Assembly: GCF_004801305.1 (NCBI RefSeq)
Contig: NZ_SSOD01000006.1
Location: 186,001 to 250,000, forward strand
Length of the DNA stretch: 64,000 nt
Reading direction: 5' to 3'
DNA from: Pseudothauera rhizosphaerae
Lineage (GTDB): Bacteria > Pseudomonadota > Gammaproteobacteria > Burkholderiales > Rhodocyclaceae
Both the position numbers and the translations under genes were made by a program. Shown piece by piece: positions 30,818 to 40,720 of this stretch. Positions within the stretch are counted from its first letter, which is position 1. Each line of letters starts with the position of its first letter. The notes under the pieces are model-generated. The model was not told the origin of the DNA. It saw only the letters and a program-made list of their open reading frames with translations, and did no database searches.

Positions 30818-31419
30818 ATGGCCTCACGAGTCAGCCTGCCCAGAAACGGCAACCTGCGGCGCGAGATCGCCGCGCTCGCGGCGCGCATGATGGCGGAGGA
30901 CGGCATCGGCGACTACGGTTTCGCCAAGCGCAAGGCGGCGCGCCAACTGGGCGCGGTCGACGCCGAAACTCTCCCCACCAACGCCGAGATCGAAGCCGAG
31001 CTGCGCGCCTGGCAGGCCCTGTACCAGGACGAGGAACAGACCGAGCGCGTGCGCGAAATGCGCGAGGCCGCCGTGGAGATCATGCGCCAGTTGGAGACGT
31101 TCCGCCCCTACCTGACCGGCGGCGTGCTCGACGGCACGGCCGGCCGCTATGCCGAGATCGAGATCGACCTGTTCCCCGAAAGCGCGAAGGAAGTGGAGAT
31201 CTTCTTCCTCGGCGAGAACGTGGCCTACGAGCACCGCAAGCCACGCCAACCCGGCCCCAACCCGCCGGAGACCGTGCTCGCCTTCGACTGGGACGACATC
31301 CCGGTGCGCCTGTCCATCTACCCGCCGGGTGCCGAGCGCGTGGGCCGCAAACCCAACGAACGCGCCCGCCTGCCCCAGGTCGAGGCGCTGCTCCAGGCCC
31401 CGGCCCCGGAGTCCAGCCT

Positions 31420-31423
<4 letters not shown>
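30818..31423 (+). CDS. Conserved-looking protein of unknown function
   Basis: A 201-residue soluble protein that I do not recognise. The N-terminal half is helical and charged (NLRREIAALAARMM, GFAKRKAARQLG, REAAVEIMRQL); the middle has a strand-rich segment, VLDGTAGRYAEIEIDLFPES followed by AKEVEIFFLGE, which recalls a minimal nucleotidyltransferase core without its GSxAxG active-site motif. No signal peptide or membrane segment. Divergent from mpl, and coupled by GTGA to the thioredoxin-like gene that follows. It starts at the ATG that follows the inverted repeat by 28 bases. Confidence 0.75.
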
Positions 31424-31977
<554 letters not shown>

Positions 31978-32029
31978 GGGGTTTCGCCGCGCTGGACAAA
32001 TTGTTGCGATTTGCTGCAAACTTGCAGGC

Positions 32030-32527
32030 ATGACGCGCCAAAAACGCAGCCAAAAGAACCAAACACCGCCACCTCCGGCGGCCCGCATCCTGGTTCTGCA
32101 CGGCCCCAATCTGAACCTGCTCGGCACCCGCGAGCCTGAAATCTACGGCCGCACCACCCTGGCGGACATCCACGCCGCCATGGATGCGCGGGCACGGGCC
32201 GAGGGCGTCCTGGTCGAGTCCTTCCAGAGCAATCACGAAGGCCAGCTTATCGACCGGGTTCAGGCCGCGGCGGCCGAAGGCGTCGGCTTCATCGTCATCA
32301 ACCCGGCGGGCTACACCCACACCAGCGTCGCCCTGCGCGACGCCCTGGCGGCGGTGAACATCCCCTATGTCGAGATACACCTCTCGAACATCCACGCGCG
32401 CGAGCCGTTCCGGCAGCACTCCTACTTCTCGGACCGCGCGGCCGGCGTCATCTGCGGACTCGGGGCGCAAGGCTACATGGCCGCCCTGGAGTTCGCCCTC
32501 TCGCGTCTGCGGGAAACACAACACTAA
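32030..32527 (+). CDS. aroQ: 3-dehydroquinate dehydratase, type II
   Basis: A 165-residue type II dehydroquinase: [20 protein letters not shown] contains the catalytic Arg and Tyr39, followed by [27 protein letters not shown] and [14 protein letters not shown]. It dehydrates 3-dehydroquinate in the shikimate pathway. The first 18 residues (basic, then a proline run) are longer than in most homologues. It lies before accB, the usual aroQ-accB-accC order. Confidence 0.95.
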   Translation: MTRQKRSQKNQTPPPPAARILVLHGPNLNLLGTREPEIYGRTTLADIHAAMDARARAEGVLVESFQSNHEGQLIDRVQAAAAEGVGFIVINPAGYTHTSVALRDALAAVNIPYVEIHLSNIHAREPFRQHSYFSDRAAGVICGLGAQGYMAALEFALSRLRETQH

Positions 32528-32582
32528 TCAATCACCCCCGACGGCCGCCCAGGAGCAGGCGCCGTCCCGTTCGGAGAACAGC

Positions 32583-33023
32583 ATGGATCTGCGCAAGCTG
32601 AAGAAACTCATCGACCTCGTCCAGGAATCGGGGATTTCCGAACTGGAAGTGACGGAGGGCGAGGAAAAGGTCCGCATCGCCAAGCACCTCACGGTCGCGC
32701 CCCAGGCCACCTACGTCACCCAGGCCCCCGCCGCCGCGCCGGCCCCCGTGGGCGCCCCCGCCGCGCCGGCCGAGAACGCGCTGCCGGAAGGCCACGTGGT
32801 CAAGTCGCCGATGGTCGGCACCTTCTACCGCGCCTCCTCGCCGGGCAGCAAACCCTTCGTGGACTTGGGCCAGAGCGTCGCGGAAGGCGACACCCTGTGC
32901 ATCATCGAAGCGATGAAGCTGATGAACGAGATCGAAGCCGACGCCTCCGGGGTCGTCAAGGCCATCCTGGTCGACAACGGCGAACCGGTCGAATACGGCC
33001 AGCCGCTGTTCATCATCGGCTGA
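32583..33023 (+). CDS. accB: Acetyl-CoA carboxylase biotin carboxyl carrier protein
   Basis: A 146-residue protein with the N-terminal [20 protein letters not shown] segment, an Ala/Pro linker (about 40-65) and the biotinyl domain, where Lys112 of EAMKLMNE is the biotin site. CGGAGA precedes the ATG at 32583. It carries carboxybiotin from AccC to the carboxyltransferase in fatty-acid synthesis. Confidence 0.97.
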   Translation: MDLRKLKKLIDLVQESGISELEVTEGEEKVRIAKHLTVAPQATYVTQAPAAAPAPVGAPAAPAENALPEGHVVKSPMVGTFYRASSPGSKPFVDLGQSVAEGDTLCIIEAMKLMNEIEADASGVVKAILVDNGEPVEYGQPLFIIG

Positions 33024-33031
33024 TGCCCGCC

Positions 33032-34393
33032 ATGTTCGAAAAGATACTGATCGCCAATAGGGGAGAGATCGCCCTGCGCGTGCTGCGCGCGTGCCGCGAA
33101 CTCGGCATCCGCACGGTGGCGGTGCATTCGGAGGCCGACACCGAGGCGAAGTACGTCAAGCTCGCCGACGAATCGGTGTGCATCGGCCCGGCGCCGTCGG
33201 GCATGAGCTACCTCAACGTGCCGGCCATCATCTCCGCGGCCGAGGTCACCGATGCCGAGGCCATCCACCCCGGCTACGGCTTCCTGTCCGAGAACGCGGA
33301 CTTCGCCGAGCGCGTCGAGCAGTCCGGCTTCGTCTTCATCGGTCCGCGCCCGGACACCATCCGCCTGATGGGCGACAAGGTCTCCGCCAAGGACGCCATG
33401 AAGGAGGCCGGCGTGCCCTGCGTGCCCGGTTCCGACGGCGCCCTGCCCGAAGATCCGAAGGAAATCGTCAAGATCGCCCGCGCCGTCGGCTACCCGGTGA
33501 TCATCAAGGCCGCGGGCGGTGGCGGCGGCCGCGGCATGCGCGTCGTGCACACGGAAGCAGCGCTGCTCAACGCGGTGACCACCACCCGCGCCGAAGCGGG
33601 CGCGGCCTTCGGCAATCCCGTGGTGTACATGGAGAAATACCTGGAGAATCCGCGCCACGTGGAAATCCAGATCCTCGCCGACCAGCACGGCAACGCCGTC
33701 TATCTGGGCGAACGGGACTGCTCCATGCAGCGCCGCCACCAGAAGGTCATCGAGGAAGCCCCCGCCCCCGGCATCGAGCGCCGCCTGATCGCCCGCATCG
33801 GCGAACGCTGCGCCGAAGCCTGCCGCAGCATCGGCTACCGCGGCGCCGGCACCTTCGAATTCCTGTACGAGAACGGCGAGTTCTACTTCATCGAGATGAA
33901 CACCCGCGTACAGGTCGAACACCCGGTCACCGAGATGATCACCGGCATCGACATCGTGCAGACGCAGATCCGCATCGCGGCCGGTGAAAAGCTGTGGTTC
34001 AAGCAGAAGGACATCCAGTTCCGCGGCCACGCGGTGGAATGCCGCATCAATGCAGAGGATCCGTTCAAGTTCACGCCGTCGCCGGGCCGCATCACCAACT
34101 GGCACACCCCGGGGGGTCCCGGCATCCGCGTCGATTCCCATGTGTACAACGGCTACACCGTGCCGTCGCACTATGATTCGATGATCGGCAAGCTGATCGC
34201 CTACGGCGACACGCGCGAGCAGGCCATCCGCCGCATGCGCATCGCCCTGTCCGAGATGGCGGTGGAAGGCATCAAGACCAACGTGCCGCTGCACCAGGAA
34301 CTGATGCTAGACGCCCGCTTCGTCGAGGGCGGCACCAGCATCCACTACCTCGAGCAAAAGCTCGCCGACCGCAGCGAAGTCGCCAAGGCTTGA
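33032..34393 (+). CDS. accC: Acetyl-CoA carboxylase biotin carboxylase subunit
   Basis: A 453-residue ATP-grasp enzyme: [20 protein letters not shown], the glycine loop [12 protein letters not shown], the EAPAPG segment and the [15 protein letters not shown] active-site strand are all present. It carboxylates the biotin of AccB. The ATG at 33032 matches the standard N terminus; an ATG three codons earlier at 33023 overlaps the accB stop (TGATG) and could be the coupled start. Confidence 0.96.
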   Translation: MFEKILIANRGEIALRVLRACRELGIRTVAVHSEADTEAKYVKLADESVCIGPAPSGMSYLNVPAIISAAEVTDAEAIHPGYGFLSENADFAERVEQSGFVFIGPRPDTIRLMGDKVSAKDAMKEAGVPCVPGSDGALPEDPKEIVKIARAVGYPVIIKAAGGGGGRGMRVVHTEAALLNAVTTTRAEAGAAFGNPVVYMEKYLENPRHVEIQILADQHGNAVYLGERDCSMQRRHQKVIEEAPAPGIERRLIARIGERCAEACRSIGYRGAGTFEFLYENGEFYFIEMNTRVQVEHPVTEMITGIDIVQTQIRIAAGEKLWFKQKDIQFRGHAVECRINAEDPFKFTPSPGRITNWHTPGGPGIRVDSHVYNGYTVPSHYDSMIGKLIAYGDTREQAIRRMRIALSEMAVEGIKTNVPLHQELMLDARFVEGGTSIHYLEQKLADRSEVAKA

Positions 34394-34408
34394 AGGCGGG
34401 CCGCGCCG

Positions 34409-35311
34409 ATGTGGATCTCCGTCACCCTGCAGGCCGATAGCGAACGCGCCGAGGCGTTGTCCGACGCGCTGATGGAAGCCGGCGCGCTGTCGGTCGGCAT
34501 CGAGGATGCCGATGCCGGCACCGAGGCGGAGACACCGCAGTTCGGCGAACCGGGCCATCACCCGACCCGGCTGTGGGAGCACAGCCGGGTCGTGGCCCTG
34601 TTCGACGCCGAGGCCGATCTCACCGTCGCCCTGGCCCAGGCCGCAGGCAGCGCCGGCTTCGACGCGGTGCCGCCGTTCACCGTGGACCAGGTCGCGGAAC
34701 AGAACTGGGTGCAACTGACCCAGAGCCAGTTCGAACCCATCCGCATCACCGACCGGCTGTGGATCGTGCCGTCCTGGCACAGCGCCCCCGATCCGGAAGC
34801 GATCAACATCGAGCTCGACCCCGGCATGGCCTTCGGCACCGGCTCCCACCCCACCACGCGGCTGTGCCTGCAGTGGCTGTGCGAGACCGTGCAGCCGGGG
34901 GCGAGCGTGCTCGACTACGGCTGCGGCTCGGGCATCCTCGGCATCGCCGCGGCCAAGCTGGGCGCCGCCGACGTGCTCGGCGTGGACATCGACGACAAGG
35001 CGCTGGTCGCCGCGCGGGACAACGCCGCGCGCAACGGCGTCACGCTGCGCCTGCAGCATTCGCGCGCGCCGCTGGATGCGCGCTTCGACGTCGTCGTCGC
35101 CAACATCCTCACCAACCCGCTGTGCGTGCTCGCCCCCCTGCTCGCCGGACGGGTGGCGCCGGGCGGGCGCATGGCGCTGTCCGGCGTGCTGGAAACCCAG
35201 GCCGAACAGGTCATCGCCGCCTACGCGCCCTTCATCCGGCTCGAAGTGGGCGACACCCACGAAGGCTGGGTACGCCTCGAAGGCCGCCTGCCGGAGCGCG
35301 ACGGGCCATGA
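34409..35311 (+). CDS. prmA: Ribosomal protein L11 methyltransferase PrmA
   Basis: A 300-residue SAM-dependent methyltransferase with an N-terminal substrate-recognition domain (about 1-100) and a Rossmann domain containing PGMAFGTGSHPTTRLCLQ, LDYGCGSGILGIAAAKLGA and the NILTNPL motif (a variant of NPPY). It trimethylates ribosomal protein L11. It follows accC by 15 bases and overlaps the next gene by ATGA. Confidence 0.94.
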   Translation: MWISVTLQADSERAEALSDALMEAGALSVGIEDADAGTEAETPQFGEPGHHPTRLWEHSRVVALFDAEADLTVALAQAAGSAGFDAVPPFTVDQVAEQNWVQLTQSQFEPIRITDRLWIVPSWHSAPDPEAINIELDPGMAFGTGSHPTTRLCLQWLCETVQPGASVLDYGCGSGILGIAAAKLGAADVLGVDIDDKALVAARDNAARNGVTLRLQHSRAPLDARFDVVVANILTNPLCVLAPLLAGRVAPGGRMALSGVLETQAEQVIAAYAPFIRLEVGDTHEGWVRLEGRLPERDGP

Positions 35312-36423
35312 TGTTCGCCCGCTGCCCGGCTTGCCTGACGCTGTTCCGGGTCCGGCCGGAACAGCTCGGCGCACGCCGCGGCGAGGTCCGCTGCGGCCAC
35401 TGCTTCAATCGCTTCAACGCCCTCGATCACCTGGTGACCGAGGCCGGCGAACGGATCGCCCCCGAAACCGTGCTGGCGCCGCCGGACGTTTCCCCGGCCG
35501 CGCCCCCCGCCTCCGTCGACATCCCGGCCGCGGCCGACGCCCAGGCGCCGGCAGAACATGCCGAGGCGGCCGACGGCGCCAGTCTCGACTTCGACATCCC
35601 CGAGGTCTGGCGCTCGCCGCGCGAGCGTCTGCGCGCCGCCGCTGAAGAGCCGCTTGCGGAGCCCGCTCCCGAGGCTGCTCCGGAAGCCGAATTCGTGGCA
35701 CTTGAGGAGGACGCGGCCGGCGAGCCCGACTACGAACCCTCCCCGGATTTCGGCCGGGCCGAACCGACCATCGCGCGGGCTTTCGCCGAGGCGCCGGCGG
35801 ACGACACCACGGCAGAAGACGCGCCCCCCCCATCCGGACAGGCGGACGTGGAACTGCCGCCGAACTGGACCAGCACCGCCGACGAGGACGCCGAGGACGC
35901 CGAACGGCTGGACGCGCTCTACGGCTCGCCCACCGCATCCGCCGGGCGGCGCTGGCTGTGGGGGCTGGGCGTCGGCATCCTGCTCGGCGCGCTCGCCGTG
36001 CAGTCGGCCTATCTGTTCCGCCAGGAGATCACGCGCAGCCTGCCCGTGCTGCGCCCGTTCTATCTCGCGGCGTGCGCGCAGTTCGGCTGCACGCTGCCGC
36101 TGCCGCGCGACGCCGAGCGCATCGGCATCGACGCCTCGGACCTGCAATCCGACCCGCGCGCGCCGTGGCGCTACGTACTCCACGCCACGGTGCGCAACCG
36201 CGCCGAATACGTGCAGGAATGGCCCCACCTGGAACTGACGCTGACCGACGCGCGCGACCGCCCGCTGGTGCGCCGGGTACTCGATCCGTTCGAATGGGCC
36301 CACGCCGAAACCGCCAAGCTGCGCGCAGGTTTTCCCGCCGGGCGCGAGCAGGTGGTCGAGCTGCATTTCGACGCGCCGGGACTGGAGGCGGTCGGCTACC
36401 GGGTCTACATCTTCTATCCTTGA
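35308..36423 (+). CDS. Zinc-ribbon and DUF3426 membrane protein
   Basis: A 371-residue protein with an N-terminal MJ0042-type zinc ribbon (CPACLTLFRV and CGHCFNRFNAL), a long acidic Ala/Pro/Glu-rich linker (about 50-205), one transmembrane helix (WLWGLGVGILLGALAVQSAYLF) and a C-terminal DUF3426 domain starting with CAQFGCTLPLPRD. The family is widespread next to prmA in betaproteobacteria; its function is unknown. The zinc ribbon is predicted cytoplasmic and DUF3426 periplasmic. Confidence 0.88.
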   Translation: MMFARCPACLTLFRVRPEQLGARRGEVRCGHCFNRFNALDHLVTEAGERIAPETVLAPPDVSPAAPPASVDIPAAADAQAPAEHAEAADGASLDFDIPEVWRSPRERLRAAAEEPLAEPAPEAAPEAEFVALEEDAAGEPDYEPSPDFGRAEPTIARAFAEAPADDTTAEDAPPPSGQADVELPPNWTSTADEDAEDAERLDALYGSPTASAGRRWLWGLGVGILLGALAVQSAYLFRQEITRSLPVLRPFYLAACAQFGCTLPLPRDAERIGIDASDLQSDPRAPWRYVLHATVRNRAEYVQEWPHLELTLTDARDRPLVRRVLDPFEWAHAETAKLRAGFPAGREQVVELHFDAPGLEAVGYRVYIFYP

Positions 36424-36516
36424 CGGGGCCCGCCGCAGCGGTCATGCCACCGTAACCCGGGCGCCGCAGCATTGCAGATTTGCGCCCGATTCCGCCCCTA
36501 CAGGACACCACGATCC

Positions 36517-36909
36517 ATGGAGCAACCGCAGGACCCGCCGCACGAAAGCCCGTTCAAGGGCAAGACCGGCCTGGTGCGCGTCTGGAACGCCTTCCGCTAT
36601 TCCCTCGCCGGCCTCTCCGCCGCCTTCCGCCACGAGGATGCCTTCCGCCAGGAATGCCTGCTCGCCGCGATCCTTCTCCCGGCCGCACTGTTCATGCCGG
36701 TGGACGGCATGGGCAAGGCGCTGCTCATCGGCAGCACCCTGCTGGTCCTGGTGGTGGAGCTGCTGAATTCGGCCATCGAGGCCACCGTGGACCGGGTGTC
36801 GCTGGAGCGCCATCGGCTGGCCAAGCGCGCCAAGGACATCGGCAGCGCCGCCGTGCTGCTGTCGCTGATCAACCTGGCGCTGGTGTGGGGGCTGGTGCTG
36901 TTCGGCTAG
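36517..36909 (+). CDS. dgkA: Diacylglycerol kinase DgkA
   Basis: A 130-residue inner-membrane enzyme with three transmembrane helices. The family core is AFRHEDAFRQECLLAA and ELLNSAIEATVDRVS, whose Glu residues bind metal, then AKDIGSAAVLLSL. It recycles diacylglycerol to phosphatidic acid. The ATG at 36517 follows CAGGAC; the frame upstream to 36472 is weaker. The stop overlaps the convergent lipoprotein gene by four bases. Confidence 0.94.
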   Translation: MEQPQDPPHESPFKGKTGLVRVWNAFRYSLAGLSAAFRHEDAFRQECLLAAILLPAALFMPVDGMGKALLIGSTLLVLVVELLNSAIEATVDRVSLERHRLAKRAKDIGSAAVLLSLINLALVWGLVLFG

Positions 36910-37379
36910 CGGGTCACGCGCGTGGTACCGGCGTCGCGCACCAGGCGCACGCGCTCGCCGGGCTGGAAGTTCTCGCCTTCGTCTTCCTGCACCACGGCCA
37001 GATAACTGCCGCCTTCGAGCTTCACGGTGACCTCCACGCCCTGGCGGCGGGTCACGCCTTCCTCGACCGCGGCGCCGGCCAGGCCGCCGGCCACCGCGCC
37101 CAGGATCGCCCCGGCCGCCGCACCGCGTCCGTGGCCGATGGTGGAGCCGGCCAGGCCGCCCACCGCCGCACCCGCGGCACCGCCGATGGGCGTCTTGGTG
37201 CCTTCCAGCATGACCGGCCGCACCGACTCGATGGTGCCGAACTGCACCATCATCGTCCGCCGTGCTTCGGCGCGCTCGTAGGTGCCGCCGCCCAGACCGG
37301 ATGCACAGCCGGCAACCGCCATGGCCGCAGCCACCAGCACCGCCGTTCCCGCTTGCGCGAGCTTCCTGCTTACTGCCAT
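36906..37379 (-). CDS. Glycine-zipper outer-membrane lipoprotein (SlyB/PcP-like)
   Basis: A 157-residue lipoprotein; the lipobox AVAGC puts the lipidated cysteine at residue 25. The central region (about 65-115) is a glycine-zipper hairpin (GGAAGAAVGGLAGSTIGHG, then GAAAGAILGAVAGGLAGAAV), followed by a small beta domain ending VRLVRDAG. SlyB-like proteins accompany outer-membrane proteins under envelope stress. It overlaps the end of the kinase gene by ten bases and reads in the same direction. Confidence 0.88.
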   Translation of the reverse strand: MAVSRKLAQAGTAVLVAAAMAVAGCASGLGGGTYERAEARRTMMVQFGTIESVRPVMLEGTKTPIGGAAGAAVGGLAGSTIGHGRGAAAGAILGAVAGGLAGAAVEEGVTRRQGVEVTVKLEGGSYLAVVQEDEGENFQPGERVRLVRDAGTTRVTR

Positions 37380-38308
37380 ACCTCTTCCCCAAACGCCGCC
37401 CGGTAGCGGGCGGCAATCTCGTCGCGCGTCGGCGCGTGGTTCTGCCCGCCACGGTACGCGATCTTGATCGACCCCATGACCGAGGCTAGCCGACCGCAGC
37501 GCTGCCAGTCGTAACCGTTTGCAATGCCGTACAGCAGGCCGGCACGGTAGGCGTCGCCGCAGCCGGTGGGGTCGATCACCGCATCCGGGCTCACGCCCGG
37601 AATCTCGATGCAGCGACCGTCGGCGTAGATGCGCGAACCCTCGGCCCCCAGCGTGACGATCAGGGCCTCGACCTGCGTGGCGAGGGTTTCCAGGCTTTGC
37701 CCGGTCTTCTCGCACAGCAGGCGCGCCTCGTAATCGTTGACCGAGCAATAGCTGGCCAGTTGCAGGCAGCGCAGCAGTTCGTCGCCGGAGAACATGGGCA
37801 GCCCCTGGCCGGGGTCGAAGACGAAGGGCACGCCGGCCGCGGCGAACTCCTGCGCATGGCCGAGCATGCCGTCGCGCCCGTCCGGCGCGACGATGCCCAG
37901 CGACGCCCCCGCCGCCTCGGACACCTTGTTGAGATGGGAATGGTTCATCGCCCCCGGATGGAAGGCGGTGATCTGGTTGTCGTCCAGGTCCGTGGTGATG
38001 AAGGCCTGCGCGGTGAAGGTGCCGGGCACCTGGCGCACGTGGTCCTGGCGCAGCCCCAGGCGCTCCAGGCGGTAGCGGTAGGGGCCGTCGTCGTCCCCCA
38101 CGGTGGCCATGATCAGCGGATCGGTGCCGAGCAGCTTGAGGTTGTAGGCGATGTTGCCGGCGCAGCCGCCGAACTCGCGCCGCATGTCGGGCACCAGGAA
38201 GGCCACGTTGAGGATGTGAATCTGCTCGGGCAGGATGTGATTCTTGAAGCGGTCGTTGAAGACCATGATCGTGTCGTAGGCGATCGAACCGCAGACGAGG
38301 ATGGACAT
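37370..38308 (-). CDS. PfkB-family carbohydrate/nucleoside kinase
   Basis: A 312-residue ribokinase-fold kinase. It has EFGGCAGNIAYNLKLLG and the C-terminal PfkB motif DPTGCGDAYRAGLLYG, whose Asp is the catalytic base; the anion hole reads GCGD rather than GAGD. The lid segments resemble bacterial adenosine-kinase-like members, but substrate cannot be read from the sequence. The ATG at 38308 precedes MSILVCGSIAYD; the frame upstream has no family features. Confidence 0.9.
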   Translation of the reverse strand: MSILVCGSIAYDTIMVFNDRFKNHILPEQIHILNVAFLVPDMRREFGGCAGNIAYNLKLLGTDPLIMATVGDDDGPYRYRLERLGLRQDHVRQVPGTFTAQAFITTDLDDNQITAFHPGAMNHSHLNKVSEAAGASLGIVAPDGRDGMLGHAQEFAAAGVPFVFDPGQGLPMFSGDELLRCLQLASYCSVNDYEARLLCEKTGQSLETLATQVEALIVTLGAEGSRIYADGRCIEIPGVSPDAVIDPTGCGDAYRAGLLYGIANGYDWQRCGRLASVMGSIKIAYRGGQNHAPTRDEIAARYRAAFGEEVWQ

Positions 38309-38401
38309 GACGGGCAGAAGTACGGGACAAAAAGGACCCGCATTATAGGCGCACCCTGTGGGCTGGATGGAACCCACGGAAGGAATCCGGGCCGACGCCC
38401 T

Positions 38402-39631
38402 TCAGGCCGTGACCACGTCCCGTCCGCCTGCGCCGCGCTCCTCGTGGGTGCGCACCACCTCTTCCATCACCGCCAGCAGGCGGTGCGTCACCGCCTCCCA
38501 GTCCGCATCGGCCACGCTCGCGCGTGCGTTGGCGCGCAGCCGCTCGCGCAGCGCCGCGTCGCCGGCCAGGCGGCACGCCGCGGCGGCGAACGCCACCTCG
38601 TCGCCGCAAGGCGCGAGCCAGCCGTTGTACCCCTCGCGGATGCGCTCGGCGGCGGCCGCGTAGTCGAAGGCGACCACGGGCAGGCCGCTCGCCAGGGCCT
38701 CGGTGGTGACGTTGCCGAAGGTTTCGGTGAGGCTGGGGAAGAGGAACAGGTCGGCCGAGGCGTAATGCGCGGCCAGGTCCTCGCCGCTGCGCATGCCGGC
38801 ATAGACGAATTCCGGATGCGCGGCCTGCAGCGCCGCCCGCGCCGGGCCGTCGCCGACGAAGAGCAGGCGGGCGTCGGCCGCTTCCCCCTTCAGCGCGTCG
38901 AAGGCGCGCACCGCGAGCGCCAGGTTCTTCTCCGGCGCCATGCGCCCGACCACGGCCACCACCAGCGTGTCCGGCTGCGCGCTCCATGACCGGCGCAGCG
39001 TCTCGCTGCGGCGCGCCGGCGAGAACAAGCCCGTATCGACGCCGCGCGCCACCACCTCGACCCGGTGCACGCCGCGCGCCATCAGTTGCGCGGCCAGCTC
39101 CGCGGTCGGCGCCAGGCAGACCTCGCCCTTGTTGTGGAAGCGGCGCAGCCAGGCTTCCACCGGCTGCTTGAGCCAGCCCATGCCGTAGTAGCCGCTGTAG
39201 TTGTGGAAGTTGGTATGGAATTCGGTGACCACCGGCAGCCGGAGCTTCCTCGCCGCCGCCACCGCCGACCACCCCAGCGGCCCCTCGGTGACCACCTGCA
39301 CCACGTCCGGACGGCGCAGCGCCCACAGACGCTGCAGCGCGCTGCGCGCCGGCAGACCCACCTTCAGGTGGTTGTAGCGCGGAATCGGCAGGCCGCGGGA
39401 GAGTACTTCCTCGAAACCTGCCGCGCTGGCCGGCTGATCGCCGTCGCCCTGGCGCGGACGCACCAGTTGCACCTGGTGGCCCAGGCGCAGCATGCCTTCC
39501 ACCACGCGGCCGGTGGTCATGGCCACGCCGTTGACCTCCGGCGGATAGGTTTCGGTGACCACCGCGACGCGCAACTGGCGCGCGGCGGTGGCGAGGTGCT
39601 GGAGAACGAGCGGCGTGTCCATGGCGCGCAT
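38402..39631 (-). CDS. GT4-family glycosyltransferase
   Basis: A 409-residue GT-B glycosyltransferase. The acceptor half begins LRVAVVTETYPPEVNGVAMT; the donor half has VVGRMAPEKNL and the EX7E segment in FPSLTETFGNVTTEALASG. This resembles the MgtA/SqdX/PimB-type enzymes that use nucleotide-activated hexoses on lipid acceptors; the real substrate is unknown. It lies divergent from the ornithine-lipid genes, so a glycolipid role is possible but unproven. An ATG three codons inside (39622) is an equal start. Confidence 0.87.
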   Translation of the reverse strand: MRAMDTPLVLQHLATAARQLRVAVVTETYPPEVNGVAMTTGRVVEGMLRLGHQVQLVRPRQGDGDQPASAAGFEEVLSRGLPIPRYNHLKVGLPARSALQRLWALRRPDVVQVVTEGPLGWSAVAAARKLRLPVVTEFHTNFHNYSGYYGMGWLKQPVEAWLRRFHNKGEVCLAPTAELAAQLMARGVHRVEVVARGVDTGLFSPARRSETLRRSWSAQPDTLVVAVVGRMAPEKNLALAVRAFDALKGEAADARLLFVGDGPARAALQAAHPEFVYAGMRSGEDLAAHYASADLFLFPSLTETFGNVTTEALASGLPVVAFDYAAAAERIREGYNGWLAPCGDEVAFAAAACRLAGDAALRERLRANARASVADADWEAVTHRLLAVMEEVVRTHEERGAGGRDVVTA

Positions 39632-39822
39632 GCTGCGTGGGCTGAGCGACAGGCGCGTGAACCGCCGATGACGGTTCCGTTACCGGCCCGCTCGTCATGT
39701 TCCGGTAACCGCGGAGTCATCCCGGCGCAACGGGCGCTTTCGAGAATGCCGCAAACCCCGAACAGGCGGGGCACATCCGGCCCGGTCGTGCAGGCCGCCC
39801 TGCCTGTTTCCCCCACCCCCGG

Positions 39823-39875
39823 CCCCTCCCCCGCGAGCGGGAGAGGGGAGATTCGAAAGCCGCTCCGCGGCTTTC
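39823..39875. repeat. Two adjacent inverted repeats upstream of olsB
   Basis: First hairpin: 12-base arms at 39823-39834 and 39837-39848 (CCCCTCCCCCGC with GCGGGAGAGGGG, one mismatch, 2-base loop). Second: perfect GAAAGCCGC (39855-39863) with GCGGCTTTC (39867-39875), 3-base loop. The first resembles dispersed palindromes of GC-rich proteobacterial genomes; the second ends 21 bases before the olsB ATG and could affect translation. The rest of the 265-base gap shows nothing clear. Confidence 0.5.
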
Positions 39876-39896
39876 ACGCTGACGAGGACCCGCGCC

Positions 39897-40655
39897 ATGC
39901 TGCAGAAGAATCCGCAAACCGCCCACCGCACCGGCCGCAATCTCCACGTCGGCCTCGCCACCTGCGAGACCGAGATTCTGGAAGCGCAGAAACTGCGCTA
40001 CCGCGTGTTCGCCGAGGAAATGGGCGCCCGCCTGCCCTCGCGCACGCCTGGGGTCGACCGGGACATCTACGACCCCTTCTGCGAACACCTGATCGTGCGC
40101 GACGAGGACGCCGGCCGCATCGTCGGCACCTACCGCATCCTGTCTCCGGCCGCGGCACGCAAGGTCGGCGGCTACTATTCCGAGAACGAATTCGATCTCA
40201 CCCGCCTCACCCATCTGCGCAGCCGCATCGTCGAGATCGGCCGTTCCTGCATCGCCGCCGACTACCGCAGCGGCGCGGTGATCGCCCTGCTGTGGGGCGG
40301 GCTGGCGCGCTACATGCAGGAAAACCGCTACGACTACCTGATCGGTTGCGCCTCGGTGAGCATGGCCGACGGCGGGCACGCGGCCGCCAGCCTGTACAAT
40401 CGGCTGCAGGAAACCCACCTCTCGCCGCCGGAGTACCGCATGTTCCCGCGCTGCCCGCTGCCGCTGACGCGCCTGCGCGGCGACCTCCCGGCCGAAGCGC
40501 CGCCGCTCATCAAGGGTTATCTGCGCGCCGGCGCATGGATCTGCGGCGAACCGGCGTGGGACCCCGACTTCAACACCGCCGATCTGCCGATCCTGATGCC
40601 GATGAGCAAGGTGGACGACAAGTACGCCCGCCACTTCATGGGACGCAAGGACTGA
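39897..40655 (+). CDS. olsB: Ornithine-acyl-ACP N-acyltransferase OlsB
   Basis: A 252-residue GNAT-like acyltransferase of the OlsB type: LRYRVFAEEMGARL, DPFCEHLIVRDEDAG, VGTYRILSP, EIGRSCIAADYRSG and the IGCASVSMADGG segment. It acylates ornithine with 3-hydroxyacyl-ACP to lyso-ornithine lipid. The adjacent PlsC-like gene supplies the second step. Ornithine lipids are phosphorus-free membrane lipids, often made when phosphate is scarce. Confidence 0.88.
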   Translation: MLQKNPQTAHRTGRNLHVGLATCETEILEAQKLRYRVFAEEMGARLPSRTPGVDRDIYDPFCEHLIVRDEDAGRIVGTYRILSPAAARKVGGYYSENEFDLTRLTHLRSRIVEIGRSCIAADYRSGAVIALLWGGLARYMQENRYDYLIGCASVSMADGGHAAASLYNRLQETHLSPPEYRMFPRCPLPLTRLRGDLPAEAPPLIKGYLRAGAWICGEPAWDPDFNTADLPILMPMSKVDDKYARHFMGRKD

Positions 40656-40720
40656 ATACCATCGCCACCTCCCCCGCCGCGCGCAGCCCGCGGGCGCTGC
40701 GCGCCTGGCGCACCGCGCGC

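Noticed and set aside
31978-32029. A promoter for aroQ-accBC
   Set aside because: TTG-rich sequence is present but no hexamer pair with correct spacing could be defended.
32030-34393. accB/accC as part of a pyruvate or propionyl carboxylase
   Set aside because: Separate small BCCP with the AccB N terminus and a 450-residue AccC without carboxyltransferase domain, placed after aroQ, match acetyl-CoA carboxylase.
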